From: CAVUAT01 sp963848045
GTDB lineage: Bacteria; Actinomycetota; Thermoleophilia; Solirubrobacterales; 70-9
NCBI GenBank assembly: GCA_963848045.1
Contig: CAWKCC010000003.1
Location: 1-64,000 of the forward strand
Length of the DNA stretch: 64,000 nt
Direction: 5' to 3'
Shown here: positions 15,231 to 23,519 of the stretch, one piece after another
Numbering within the stretch: the first letter of the stretch is position 1
How the letters are laid out: each line of letters opens with the position of its first letter
Program-made: the position numbers and the translations under genes
The notes under the pieces: generated by a model
What the model was told of the DNA's origin: nothing
The model's database searches: none
The model's input: only the letters and a program-made list of their open reading frames with translations

Positions 15231-15950
15231 ATGTCAGTCGAGGCGTCATTGAAGGAGTACAAGGAGACCGAGGGCGGCGAGTCGTTTCGTCTGCAGCACT
15301 CAAAGTGCCTCAAGGTCGAGCTGACGGGCGAGGAGATCCAGGCCAAGCTCGGCTCGATGGTCGCCTACCAGGGCGACGTCAAGTTCGAGCACGCCGGCTC
15401 GGGCGGGCTCAAGCGCCTCGCCAAGAAGGCGATGACCGGCGAGGGCGCGACGCTGATGAAGATCTCCGGCAAGGGCGAGGTCTTTCTCGCCGACTTCGCC
15501 CAGGAGATCCAGCTGCTGAAGCTGGAAGAGGAGGCGATCACGGTCAACGGCGCCAACCTGCTGGCCTTCGACGCCGAGATCGACTGGGACATCAAGAGGG
15601 TCGAGGGCGTCTCGGGCATGCTCGGCGGCGGCCTCTACAACACCCACCTCTCTGGCAGCGGATACGTGGCGGTGCTCTCCGACGGCGCCCCGGTGCTGCT
15701 CGATGTGGACGGCGCGGAGACCTTCGCCGATCCACAGGCCGCGATCACCTGGTCGGAGGGCGTCAAGACCGGGATCAAGACCAACGTCAGCGCCAAGAAC
15801 CTGATCGGCCGCGGCTCGGGCGAGAGCATCCAGATGTCGTTCTCCGGCAAGGGCTGGCTGCTGATCCAGCCCTCCGAGGGCCGCGTCTCCGCTGGGCCGG
15901 GGGGTGCCGGCGGCTCCGGCGGAGCCCTGGGGAACCTGCTGGGTAGCTGA
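15231..15950 (+). CDS. AIM24 family protein
   Basis: A 239-residue protein of the AIM24/DUF124 (TIGR00266-like) family with an all-beta fold. Visible family features are a Gly-rich turn GSGGLKRLAKKAMTGEGATL, ITVNGANLLAFDAEIDWDI and SGSGYVAVLSDGAPVLLDV. AIM24 in yeast is mitochondrial; the bacterial proteins have no established activity. GGAGG lies before the ATG, with a TAGGCT box further upstream. The tail is Gly-rich. Its stop is convergent with the GGDEF-EAL gene. Confidence 0.88.
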   Translation: MSVEASLKEYKETEGGESFRLQHSKCLKVELTGEEIQAKLGSMVAYQGDVKFEHAGSGGLKRLAKKAMTGEGATLMKISGKGEVFLADFAQEIQLLKLEEEAITVNGANLLAFDAEIDWDIKRVEGVSGMLGGGLYNTHLSGSGYVAVLSDGAPVLLDVDGAETFADPQAAITWSEGVKTGIKTNVSAKNLIGRGSGESIQMSFSGKGWLLIQPSEGRVSAGPGGAGGSGGALGNLLGS

Positions 15951-15963
15951 CCCGGACCGGGCC

Positions 15964-18393
15964 CTACGGGCGCTCGGCGCTGCCCAGCGACGAGCGCACC
16001 GGGGCGCCGTTGCCGTTCCCATGGCCATTGCCGTGGCCATCGGGGTCGCCATTGGCCCTGGTCACCGTCCGCTCGCTGTGGTGGGCCGAAGCGGAGAGCA
16101 GGTCGATGCGCCGGATGTCGCGGATCAGCCACTCGATCAGCTGCTCGGGCGGCAGCGGCTTGCTGAGGTAGAAGCCCTGCGCGACGTCGCACCCGTAGTC
16201 GATCAGCTGATGCCACTGCGAGTCGGTCTCGACGCCCTCGGCGACGACGCTGAGCCCCAGGTTGCGTCCGAGCTCGATCGTGGATCGCACGATCACCGCG
16301 TCGTCGCTCTCCTTGGCCATCTGCATCACGAACGAGCCGTCGATCTTGAGCTCGCTGATCGGGAGGCGCTTGATGTAGGCGAGCGACGAGGATCCGGTCC
16401 CGAAGTCGTCGAGCGCAAAGGTGATACCCAGCTCGCTGAGGCGGGCGAGCACATCGAGCGCGCGACCGGGGTCGATCATCACCGTGTTCTCGGTGATCTC
16501 GAGCTGCAGTGCACCGGGCCTTGTCTCGTAGCGCTCGAGCAGCCCGGCGACCTCCGCCGGGAACCCGGTGTCGAGCAGGTCGGCGCCCGAGATGTTGACT
16601 GCGATCGTCAGCTCGATGCCGTCTTGACGCCAGGCCGCCTCCTGCTCCAGCGCCATCTCGAGCACCGTGTGGGTGAGCTGGCGCACCAGCCCGTAGCGCT
16701 CGCCGATCGGCAGGAACTCGGCGGGCTGCAGCAGGCCACGGCGCGGGTGCTCCCAGCGCACCAGCGCTTCGACGCCGTCGACGCGCCCGTTCTTCAGATC
16801 GCCCTTCGGCTGGTAGTGGAGCGTCAGCTGCCCGTTCCCCACTGCGTTTCGCAGCTCGGCGGCGAGCTCGACGCGATCGCGCGAGAACTCGCCCCCGCCG
16901 TCGAAGAACTCGATTCCCGTCGACTGCTTCTTGGCGCTGTACATGGCGATGTCGGCGCAGCGCATCAGCGTGGTCCGGTCCACGCCGTCGTCCGGTGCCA
17001 TCGCGATGCCGATGCTCGCGGACGAGTGGCAGGAGATGCCCTCGAGCTGGATCGGGTCGACGAGCGCATGCTGGATGGCGCGTGCGGCTGCCCTGGAGGC
17101 GGGCATGTCGTTGCCGGTCGGCAGTACGACCGCGAACTCGTCGCCTCCGAGGCGGCCGACCACCGAACCCGACGGGACGGCGCGCGCGACCCGCGCCGCG
17201 ATCTCCTCGAGCATCTGGTCGCCGGCGGTGTGCCCGAGCGAGTCGTTGAACTCCTTGAAGTGATCGAGGTCGACGATCATCATCGCGGTCGGCTTTTGCC
17301 TCAAGACAGCCGCCTCAAGGCGCTCGGCGGCGCGCGCGTAGAAGCCGCGCCTGTTCAGCAGTCCGGTGAGATCGTCGGTGCTCGCCTGGTGGCGAGCGCC
17401 CTCGAGCTGACGTGACCCCTGCAGTGACTCGTGCGCGGCGATCACCAGCCGCAGGACGACCGCGATGGTCGCCGCGACCGCGAACATGTGAGCGGACAGA
17501 TTCACCGGCTGCGACATCTCGAGGGTGAGGACCCCGACCGCGAGCGTTGCGAAGACCACGGTCATGATCTGGTCGATCAGCGAGCCCGCTTCGGCGCCGC
17601 TGCGGGTCGTGCGCATCGGCTGCCATGCGGCTGCGCCGATCACCAGCGCGGCCAGCGGCCAGCCGGCGTCGACCAGTCCTCCCTCCGCGTAGCTGCCGCT
17701 CGCGGCCTGGTAGAGGTAGACGCTGTCGGTGACGGCGAAGGTCAGGAACCCGAGCGCCAGCAGCCCCCACGCACGTCCCGGTCGCCAGCCGAGGAAGCCG
17801 ATCGCGGCGACGGTGAAGGCCATCAGCACCAGGTCGCCGCCCGGGTAGGCGAGGTTGGTGGCGACGGCGGCGATCGAGCCGCTGGTGTCCGCGGGCAGCG
17901 GTTCGAAGACGATCGCGGTGCCGACGCTGGCCACCGCCAGCGCGCCGATCAGGCCGTCGATCCAGCCGCTGAGGCGCACCCTCTCCGTGCGCCCCCGCAG
18001 CAGCAGCGCCACCCCGACGTAGGCCGGGAGGTAGTAGGCGAGCCAGCCGAAGTCGGCGATCGAGGGGTACGGTGACTCCTTGAGATCGACCAGCGTGACT
18101 TTCCAGTAGAAGTTGCTGGCGACGAAGCAGAGGATGCTGGCGCCGATCGCGACCCAGGCGATGCGGTCGGTGCGCAGGGTCGCGGCCCGCGCGAAGCAGA
18201 GCAGCGCACCTCCGAGGATGATGGCGTCGCTGAGCCCGTACGCGAGGAGGCCCGAGTTCGGTGCGCCGATGCCCACCGTCAGGTGCGCGACGTAGAGCAC
18301 CAGGGCGAGGGTGAGCAACGCGAACACGAAAGTGACCGCGCGCGGCCGGCGCGGGCTCAGCGGACCAGAGCTCATATGGGCCGATATCGGCAC
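15964..18393 (-). CDS. Membrane GGDEF-EAL cyclic-di-GMP protein
   Basis: An 809-residue protein. The N-terminal 320 residues hold about nine membrane segments forming a possible sensor. A GGDEF domain follows, opening STDDLTGLLNRRGFYARA and with an intact RLGGDEFAVVL. No RxxD inhibitory site lies at the usual spacing. The EAL domain has GVEALVRWEHP, ITENTVM, LDDFGTGSSSLAYIKRLP and AEGVET, which together supply the metal ligands and catalytic residues. Both activities (cyclase and phosphodiesterase) therefore look possible. The tail is Gly/Asn/His-rich (DGHGNGHGNGNG). The GTG at 18393 is used; an ATG six codons later is an alternative. Confidence 0.93.
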   Translation of the reverse strand: MPISAHMSSGPLSPRRPRAVTFVFALLTLALVLYVAHLTVGIGAPNSGLLAYGLSDAIILGGALLCFARAATLRTDRIAWVAIGASILCFVASNFYWKVTLVDLKESPYPSIADFGWLAYYLPAYVGVALLLRGRTERVRLSGWIDGLIGALAVASVGTAIVFEPLPADTSGSIAAVATNLAYPGGDLVLMAFTVAAIGFLGWRPGRAWGLLALGFLTFAVTDSVYLYQAASGSYAEGGLVDAGWPLAALVIGAAAWQPMRTTRSGAEAGSLIDQIMTVVFATLAVGVLTLEMSQPVNLSAHMFAVAATIAVVLRLVIAAHESLQGSRQLEGARHQASTDDLTGLLNRRGFYARAAERLEAAVLRQKPTAMMIVDLDHFKEFNDSLGHTAGDQMLEEIAARVARAVPSGSVVGRLGGDEFAVVLPTGNDMPASRAAARAIQHALVDPIQLEGISCHSSASIGIAMAPDDGVDRTTLMRCADIAMYSAKKQSTGIEFFDGGGEFSRDRVELAAELRNAVGNGQLTLHYQPKGDLKNGRVDGVEALVRWEHPRRGLLQPAEFLPIGERYGLVRQLTHTVLEMALEQEAAWRQDGIELTIAVNISGADLLDTGFPAEVAGLLERYETRPGALQLEITENTVMIDPGRALDVLARLSELGITFALDDFGTGSSSLAYIKRLPISELKIDGSFVMQMAKESDDAVIVRSTIELGRNLGLSVVAEGVETDSQWHQLIDYGCDVAQGFYLSKPLPPEQLIEWLIRDIRRIDLLSASAHHSERTVTRANGDPDGHGNGHGNGNGAPVRSSLGSAERP

Positions 18394-18496
18394 TCCACGC
18401 GGTGCGCTTGACCTGGGGGCGTGGTCACGAACGCCGCCTGTCGGGAGCGCCAGAGCCTGCAGCGGCCCGCAAGCTGAGGCCGCGGGCCGGGCGCGG

Positions 18497-18502
18497 TAGC
18501 CT
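18497..18502 (+). promoter_or_regulatory. -10 box of the PRC-barrel-like gene
   Basis: TAGCCT, 10 nt before the ATG at 18513. Confidence 0.45.
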
Positions 18503-18512
18503 CGTCGGTCCG

Positions 18513-18797
18513 ATGGCAGCCGAACCCACCGACCTCGGTCCGCCCACCTCCTATCTCACGCTCAAGGCGGGATCGCCCGTCTACTCGTGCGATGGAACGA
18601 TGCTCGGCAAGGTGGCCGAGGTGCTGAGCGCGGTCGAGCAGGACATCTTCGACGGGCTCGTGCTCAAGGCCGCCCGCCCCCTCGGCGGCATGCGCTACGT
18701 CGCCGGCGAGCAGGTGGAGGAGATCTTCGAGCGCGGCGTGCTGCTGAAGCTCGACCTCGCCGCCGCGAAGCAGCTGCCCGAGCGCGGCAAGGGCTAG
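18513..18797 (+). CDS. Small PRC-barrel-like protein
   Basis: A 94-residue protein. The segment GSPVYSCDGTMLGKVAEVLSAVEQDIFDGLVLKA, followed by MRYVAGEQVEEIFERGVLLKL, has the pattern of a PRC-barrel domain: a small beta-barrel with G-x-x-V(Y)-x-x-D-G-x-x-(L/I)-G-x-V and a later I/V-x-x-I. PRC-barrels occur in RimM, photosynthetic reaction centre H subunit and stand-alone stress or RNA-related proteins. The role here is unknown. It is monocistronic and convergent with the repeat-rich RHH-like gene. Confidence 0.7.
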   Translation: MAAEPTDLGPPTSYLTLKAGSPVYSCDGTMLGKVAEVLSAVEQDIFDGLVLKAARPLGGMRYVAGEQVEEIFERGVLLKLDLAAAKQLPERGKG

Positions 18798-18836
18798 CCG
18801 TCCGGCCGAGCGCGATAGGGGCCTAGCCGCCCGGCC

Positions 18837-19661
18837 TCATTCGGCCTCCGGCCCGAACCGCTGCCGCATCCTCAGCTCCTCGTCGATCACCGCCTTGGCG
18901 CCGCGGTTGATCAGCACCCGCGCCATCGTCGTGACCGTCACGCCGCTCCAGGCCGCGACCAGCTCCAGGCGTTCCCACTGGCGCGGCTGCATCCTGATCC
19001 CCAGCTGCTTGCGTCTGGCGGCCCTGGGCCGCTCCTTCTCCAGCTCCTCGTAGACCTCGTCCAGCAGCGCGTCCTCGGTCAGCCCGTAGGTCCGCTCCCG
19101 AACGCGCTGCCGCCGCGGCCTGACTTCGCTGGGCGCTCGGTCGACCACCTCGTGCAAGAGAGCCTCCCCCTCGCTACCGGTCCGGTAGCCACCGCCAGCT
19201 GCGGCAGAGCTCTCGCTACCCCCAGAGCCCTCGCTACCAGCCAGGCAGCCACCGCTATCGGCGGCAGAGCCCTCGCTACCCCCAGAGCCCTCGCTACCAG
19301 CCAGGCAGCCACCGCTATCGGCGGCAGAGCCCTCGCTCCCGGCCGGGTAGCCACCGCTGGCGGCCGCGGAGCTCTCGCTACGAGTGTGGTAGCCGCTGCT
19401 CTCAACCGGATGGCCCTCGCCGCTGGCCCGGTAGCCGCTGCTCTCAACCGGATGGTCCTCGCCACCGGGCTGGTAGCCGCCGCTCTCGAGCGGACGGTCC
19501 GAGCTGCCGGGCTGGCTCTCGCCGCTCTCGAGCGGACGGTCCGAGCTGCCGGGCTGGCTTTCGCTAGCCGGTTGGGAGCGCTCGCCATTGTCCTGTGCGC
19601 GAGTACCCGTGCTCGTCGGATCCGCGGCCTGCCGTTCCTCCTTGTCCGGGCTGTCGAGCAT
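18837..19661 (-). CDS. Repeat-rich protein with C-terminal RHH-like DNA-binding domain
   Basis: About 274 residues from the ATG at 19661. Residues about 35-170 are disordered and built from imperfect repeats of Ser, Gly, Glu and Ala, including QPGSSDRPLESGE units and SGGCLAGSEG / GSEGSAAD units, encoded by tandem DNA repeats. The C-terminal 100 residues are ordered: LTEDALLDEVYEELEKERPR, RRKQLGIRMQPRQWERLELV and AAWSGVTVTTMARVLINRG. This matches a ribbon-helix-helix or related small DNA-binding fold (beta strand LGIRMQPRQWERL, then two helices). It may be a regulator or partition-like protein with a variable-length linker. Earlier starts read as non-coding. Confidence 0.65.
   Translation of the reverse strand: MLDSPDKEERQAADPTSTGTRAQDNGERSQPASESQPGSSDRPLESGESQPGSSDRPLESGGYQPGGEDHPVESSGYRASGEGHPVESSGYHTRSESSAAASGGYPAGSEGSAADSGGCLAGSEGSGGSEGSAADSGGCLAGSEGSGGSESSAAAGGGYRTGSEGEALLHEVVDRAPSEVRPRRQRVRERTYGLTEDALLDEVYEELEKERPRAARRKQLGIRMQPRQWERLELVAAWSGVTVTTMARVLINRGAKAVIDEELRMRQRFGPEAE
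19201..19335. repeat. 60-bp tandem repeat
   Basis: Bases 19201-19260 and 19261-19320 are identical except at one position (AGCTCTCG against AGCCCTCG); a third partial copy runs to about 19335. The 60-bp unit encodes 20 residues in frame, so copy-number change would lengthen or shorten the linker without a frameshift. Confidence 0.9.
19480..19562. repeat. 42-bp tandem repeat
   Basis: The unit containing GCTCTCGAGCGGACGGTCCG and ending GGGCTGGCT occurs twice (about 19480-19520 and 19522-19562), encoding 14 residues each. A looser pair around AGCCGCTGCTCTCAACCGGA lies at about 19391 and 19433. Confidence 0.85.
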
Positions 19662-19722
19662 GAGGCCAACGGTTACGCGATCGTGTGTGGCAAGAGGCTC
19701 GTGAGCTGGGCTGCGAGTGTGT

Positions 19723-20226
19723 CTATCCAGCGCCCCTGCCGGCGCTCGCGCCGGCACCCGCGCCGGCGCCTCCCCCTGGGCGGGCGCCGACGGCGGCCTG
19801 CACCGGGCGCTGCCGGGCGCCGCTGGCCAGGTAGAGCACGGCCAGGGGCAGCAGGGTCTGAAGCACGAGGCCACCGATGCTGAGCACGTTGTCTGCGGTG
19901 GAGAGGCCCTCGGTGGTGGTGAAGTGGTAGACGGCGTGGGGGAGCGAGGCGGCGAAGATCGCGATCGCGCTCGCCTGCACCAGGCGGCGGTCCATCCACC
20001 AGGCGGCGAGCGCGGCCAGCACCGCCAGCCCGAGGCCGGCGGCGCCGAAGTCGCGCAGGAAGTGCTCGTTGAAAGGGGGCACGACCGACGCCCAGCTCGA
20101 GGGCCCGGGGAAGTCGTCGTAGAAGCCGCGCGGGGCGATCAGGATCCAGGCGGCGACCAGGCCGAGCGTCGCGGCGAGGTAGGCCAGCGCGATCCGGATC
20201 GCGGTGAAGTGGCGCTCGATCCTCAT
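19723..20226 (-). CDS. Integral membrane protein, unknown function
   Basis: A 167-residue protein from the ATG at 20226, chosen because it overlaps the carboxypeptidase stop (ATGA) and opens directly on the first membrane helix. About four hydrophobic segments are seen: IALAYLAATLGLVAAWILIA, LGLAVLAALAAWW, ASAIAIFAASLPHAVYHF and GLVLQTLLPLAVLYLAS. A conserved-looking loop FYDDFPGPSSW lies between the first two, with His and Thr near the third helix (HAVYHFTTTEG). The tail is Gly/Ala-rich. It is a co-transcribed partner of the M32 peptidase; no function can be assigned. Confidence 0.75.
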   Translation of the reverse strand: MRIERHFTAIRIALAYLAATLGLVAAWILIAPRGFYDDFPGPSSWASVVPPFNEHFLRDFGAAGLGLAVLAALAAWWMDRRLVQASAIAIFAASLPHAVYHFTTTEGLSTADNVLSIGGLVLQTLLPLAVLYLASGARQRPVQAAVGARPGGGAGAGAGASAGRGAG

Positions 20227-21803
20227 CCGGCCTCCGAGCCCCCTGCGGCCCCTGCGCCCCCTGCGGCCCCCGCGGTCCCGGCGGCCTGGGCGGCCGCGAC
20301 CCGCCCGCGCAGGTGCTCGAGCAGCGGGCGGGCCGAGAGCTCGCCGCACCCGGCGGCCTCGAGGATCTGGGCGGGGCTGAGCCGGCGGCCGTGGCGGTGG
20401 ACCCTGTCGCGGAGCCAGTCGCCGAGCCCCCCGAGCTCGCCGGCCGCGATCTCGGCGTCGAGGTCGGGCAGGTCGCGCCGTGCCGCCTCCCAGAGCTGGC
20501 CGGCGATCACGTTGCCGAGGCTGTAGGTGGGGAAGTAGCCGAAGGCGCCGCCCGCCCAGTGCACGTCCTGGAGCACGCCTCGCGCGTCGTCGGGCACCTC
20601 CAGCCCCAGGTAGTCGCGGTAGCGGGCGTTCCAGGCCTCGGGCACCTCCCCCAGCTCCAGGTCCGCCTCGAAGATCTCCAGCTCCAGCTCGAAGCGGATC
20701 AGGATGTGGAGGTTGTAGGTGACCTCGTCGGCCTCGATCCGGATCAGCGAGCGCTCGATCCGGTTGGCGTCGCGCTGCAGCCGCTCGGGGCTGAGATCGG
20801 CGAAGGCATCCGGGAAGCGCGCCCGCAGGATCGGCAGCAGGTGCTCGAGGTAGGGGCGACCGCGGCCGACCCAGTTCTCCCAGAGCCGGCTCTGGGACTC
20901 GTGCAGCCCGAGCGAGCGCGGCTTGGCAAGCGGGGTGCGCGCCAGCGCCGGGTCGACGCCCGACTCATAGAGCCCGTGGCCCGCCTCGTGCAGCGAGCTG
21001 AACAGGGCCATGCCGAGGTTGCCGGGCTCATAGCGCGTGGTCAGCCGCACGTCGCCCTGGCCGATCGAGATCGCGAAGGGGTGCTCGGTGGGGTCGATCC
21101 GCCAACCGCCCTGGGGGAAGGGAAGCTCGCCCAGCAGCTCGGCGATCAGCTCGCGCTGGGCCTCGAGCGCAAACTCGCCGTGCAGGCAGTCGCCCGCCGC
21201 GCCGTCGCGGGCCCCGGTCGCCTCGGCCACCAGCGGCACCAGCCCGTCGCGCAGCTCGCCGAGCACCGCGCGCATCTGGGCGGTCGTCATCTGCGGCTCG
21301 TACTCGTCGAGCAGCGGGTCGTAGGGATGCTCGAAGCCCGGGAAGCCCTCGTAGCAGTCGGCATAGCGTCGGGTCAGCTCGACGTTGCGCTGCAGGTGGG
21401 GGAGCAGCATCGCGAAGTCCGAGGCGCGCCTTGCCTCGACCCAGGCGTTCTCGGCGATCGACGAGGCGCGCGCCATCTCGGCGCGCAGCTCGGAGGGCAC
21501 TCGGCGCGCCTTCTCCCAGTCGCGCCCGACGACCCCGACCAGGTCGGCGTCGATCGCCGACCGCTCGCCCCGCGGCTCATCGCCGAGCTCGGAGCGGACC
21601 CGCTCGAGCAGCCGCCCGATCCGCTCGTCGCAGAACATCTCGTGCCGAACCTTGGCGAGCGTGCCGAGCTGCTCGGCGCGGGCGCCGGCGCCGGCGGCGG
21701 GCATCATCGTGCGCTCGTCCCAGGCGAGCAGCGAGGCGGTGCGGCTGAGGTCGTGGATCTCGCCGAGCCTGGCGCGGAGCTCCTCGATCGCGGCGGCGGC
21801 CAC
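20223..21803 (-). CDS. M32 family carboxypeptidase (carboxypeptidase Taq-like)
   Basis: A zinc metallocarboxypeptidase of about 526 residues that removes C-terminal amino acids in the cytoplasm. The HExxH site is SSLHEAGHGLYESG. The family motifs LHESQSRLWENWVGR and YFPTYSLGNVIAGQLW are intact, and the N-terminal DERTMMP block is present. Length matches the roughly 500 residues of the family. A TTG two codons upstream (21809) is nearly adjacent to a TAGGGT box, which favours initiation at GTG 21803, six nt from the box. The tail is a Gly/Ala run. First gene of a two-gene operon. Confidence 0.93.
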   Translation of the reverse strand: MAAAAIEELRARLGEIHDLSRTASLLAWDERTMMPAAGAGARAEQLGTLAKVRHEMFCDERIGRLLERVRSELGDEPRGERSAIDADLVGVVGRDWEKARRVPSELRAEMARASSIAENAWVEARRASDFAMLLPHLQRNVELTRRYADCYEGFPGFEHPYDPLLDEYEPQMTTAQMRAVLGELRDGLVPLVAEATGARDGAAGDCLHGEFALEAQRELIAELLGELPFPQGGWRIDPTEHPFAISIGQGDVRLTTRYEPGNLGMALFSSLHEAGHGLYESGVDPALARTPLAKPRSLGLHESQSRLWENWVGRGRPYLEHLLPILRARFPDAFADLSPERLQRDANRIERSLIRIEADEVTYNLHILIRFELELEIFEADLELGEVPEAWNARYRDYLGLEVPDDARGVLQDVHWAGGAFGYFPTYSLGNVIAGQLWEAARRDLPDLDAEIAAGELGGLGDWLRDRVHRHGRRLSPAQILEAAGCGELSARPLLEHLRGRVAAAQAAGTAGAAGGAGAAGGSEAG

Positions 21804-21809
21804 GCTCAA

Positions 21810-21815
21810 ACCCTA
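21810..21815 (-). promoter_or_regulatory. -10 box of the M32 peptidase
   Basis: TAGGGT on the minus strand, 6 nt before the GTG at 21803; it decides that start against the TTG at 21809. Confidence 0.5.
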
Positions 21816-21862
21816 ATGGCCCGGGCTGCTGAGGCCGGCCCCCTGCTCGTCAGCCCGGCCGG

Positions 21863-22387
21863 TCAGCCCGGCGGCCGGGCGGTGGCCGGCGCGGGTGGGG
21901 GAGGAGGGCCCTGGGCCGCCACTCGCGCCAGGCCCTCGAGCCAGCGCTGGTGATGGCGGACCATCAGCCGGCTCATCGCCGGCTTCGCGGCGGCCGCGGC
22001 CCAGCCGCGCTGGGTCTCCTCGGTGCGCACGAAGGTGCCGCCGTCGCGATCGCTGAGCAGCCACGCGTGGTGCCCGCGCGCGCCCAGCTCACTGGCCAAC
22101 CAGGCGATGCGGCCGTCGCGCGCCTCGCACTCCACGACCTCGGAGATGACGAAGACGCCGAAGGTGAACCAGCGAAAGCGGGTGCCCAGCTCGGCCTGCG
22201 GCCAGGGGCCGCCGAGGTGCCTGACGAAGCGGCAGTTGCGGTAGTAGCCGGGCCACAGATCCGGCCGGCGCAGCCATTCCCAGACGTGTTCGCGCGCCGC
22301 GTCGATCTGCAGCTCGTTGACGGCGTGAAAGGCCGCGACCTCGGGCCGCAGGTCCTCGGGCCAGTCGACGGCGCTCTGCGCTCGCAC
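21863..22387 (-). CDS. SRPBCC/polyketide cyclase-like protein
   Basis: A 174-residue protein with the START-like SRPBCC pattern. HAVNELQIDAAREHVWEWLRRPDLWPGYYRNCRFV begins the fold, GTRFRWFTFGVFVISEVVECE forms the central strands, and a long C-terminal helix (AKPAMSRLMVRHHQRWLEGLARVA) would cover the hydrophobic cavity. Members bind lipids or other apolar ligands, or are coenzyme Q and polyketide related; the ligand is unknown. A Pro/Ala tail ends the protein. It is divergent from the TauE exporter gene. Confidence 0.75.
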   Translation of the reverse strand: MRAQSAVDWPEDLRPEVAAFHAVNELQIDAAREHVWEWLRRPDLWPGYYRNCRFVRHLGGPWPQAELGTRFRWFTFGVFVISEVVECEARDGRIAWLASELGARGHHAWLLSDRDGGTFVRTEETQRGWAAAAAKPAMSRLMVRHHQRWLEGLARVAAQGPPPPPAPATARPPG

Positions 22388-22394
22388 CCCGCGG

Positions 22395-22411
22395 AAGCTA
22401 TCGGCTATAGT
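22395..22411. promoter_or_regulatory. Divergent -10 boxes for the SRPBCC and TauE genes
   Basis: On the minus strand TAGCTT (22400-22395) is 7 nt from the GTG at 22387. On the plus strand TATAGT (22406-22411) would give the exporter a leader of about 90 nt, which contains a CCCTTT/AAAGGG stem at about 22421-22450. Confidence 0.45.
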
Positions 22412-22505
22412 GCGCGAGCCCTTTTAGGACTCTCTCGGTCAAGAAAGGGCACAAAGCGTTCCGGCGCCACTCTCTCCACCAACCCCGTCCCCAGCCAAAC
22501 CCGCC

Positions 22506-23495
22506 ATGGATCCAATCATCATCCTCTTCGGCTTCGGCGTCGGCTTCATGGTCGGGCTGACCGGCATGGGCGGCGGCTCGCTGATGACCCCGCTGCTGAT
22601 CCTCGTCTTCGGGGTGCAGCCGGTGACCGCGATCGGCACCGACATCTTCTACGCAGCGATCACCAAGACCGCGGGCGGCTGGCGCCACCTGAAGCTGAAG
22701 ACGGTGAACATGCCGCTCACCTGGTGGATGGCCGCGGGCAGCGTGCCCTCGGCCATCGTCGGCGTCTGGGTGCTCGACGTGCTGAAGCGCCGGCTGGGCG
22801 CCGACCTGGACGAGACGGTGTTCGCGATCCTCGCGGCCAGCCTGCTGGTGGTCGGCGCGGCGACCCTGCTGCGCAGCTTCTTCTTCGCCGACAAGATCCA
22901 GGAGCGCGACGGCTTCGAGATGCACACCCGCCACAAGATCGCGGCGGTAGGGATCGGCGCCACCACCGGGTTCGTGATCGGCCTCAGCTCGGCCGGGTCG
23001 GGCACCCTGATCGCGATCATGCTGATCGCCGTCTTCCGGCTGACGCCACGGCGCGTGGTCGGCACCGACGTCGTCCACGCGGCGATCCTGCTCTGGGCGG
23101 CGAGCGTCGCCCACATCTTCAGCGGCAACGTCGACTTCTTTCTGGCCGCCAACATCGCGCTCGGCTCGGTCCCCGGCGTGATCCTCGGCTCCAACATGTC
23201 GGTGAAGTGGCCCCAGGGCGTGCTGCGCACCGCGCTCGGCGTCGTGCTGATCGCCGCCGGGCTGACGATCATGAGCAAGGCCAACACGGAGCTCGTCCCC
23301 TACGTGATGGCGGTCGCCGCGCTGGGGATCGGCGGCCTGTTCGGGCTGCAGATCCTCTTCCGCAAGGAGGTGGAGGGCGACCCCGACGAGCGGGCCGAGC
23401 TGGAGCGGATCGAGCGCGACGAGCGGATCGAGCGCGAGCTCGCCGAGCGCTCGAAGGCCAGGCGAGAGCCCGCCATGGCCGGCACCTCCGACTGA
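22506..23495 (+). CDS. Sulfite exporter TauE/SafE family permease
   Basis: A 329-residue membrane protein with about eight hydrophobic segments in two halves. The first contains GFMVGLTGMGGGSLMTPLLI and the second GFVIGLSSAGSGTLIAIMLI, the paired Gly-rich motifs of the TauE/SafE (DUF81) family, which move organic or inorganic sulfur anions. The C-terminal 40 residues are charged (ERIERDERIERELAERS) and cytoplasmic. The substrate cannot be fixed; no sulfur gene lies next to it. Its leader is long compared with neighbouring genes. Confidence 0.88.
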   Translation: MDPIIILFGFGVGFMVGLTGMGGGSLMTPLLILVFGVQPVTAIGTDIFYAAITKTAGGWRHLKLKTVNMPLTWWMAAGSVPSAIVGVWVLDVLKRRLGADLDETVFAILAASLLVVGAATLLRSFFFADKIQERDGFEMHTRHKIAAVGIGATTGFVIGLSSAGSGTLIAIMLIAVFRLTPRRVVGTDVVHAAILLWAASVAHIFSGNVDFFLAANIALGSVPGVILGSNMSVKWPQGVLRTALGVVLIAAGLTIMSKANTELVPYVMAVAALGIGGLFGLQILFRKEVEGDPDERAELERIERDERIERELAERSKARREPAMAGTSD

Positions 23496-23519
23496 GCGGC
23501 CGAGCTCGAGCGCCCGGCC

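Noticed and set aside
19201..19562. CRISPR array.
   Set aside because: Repeats are contiguous, in frame and without unique spacers; they encode a protein linker.
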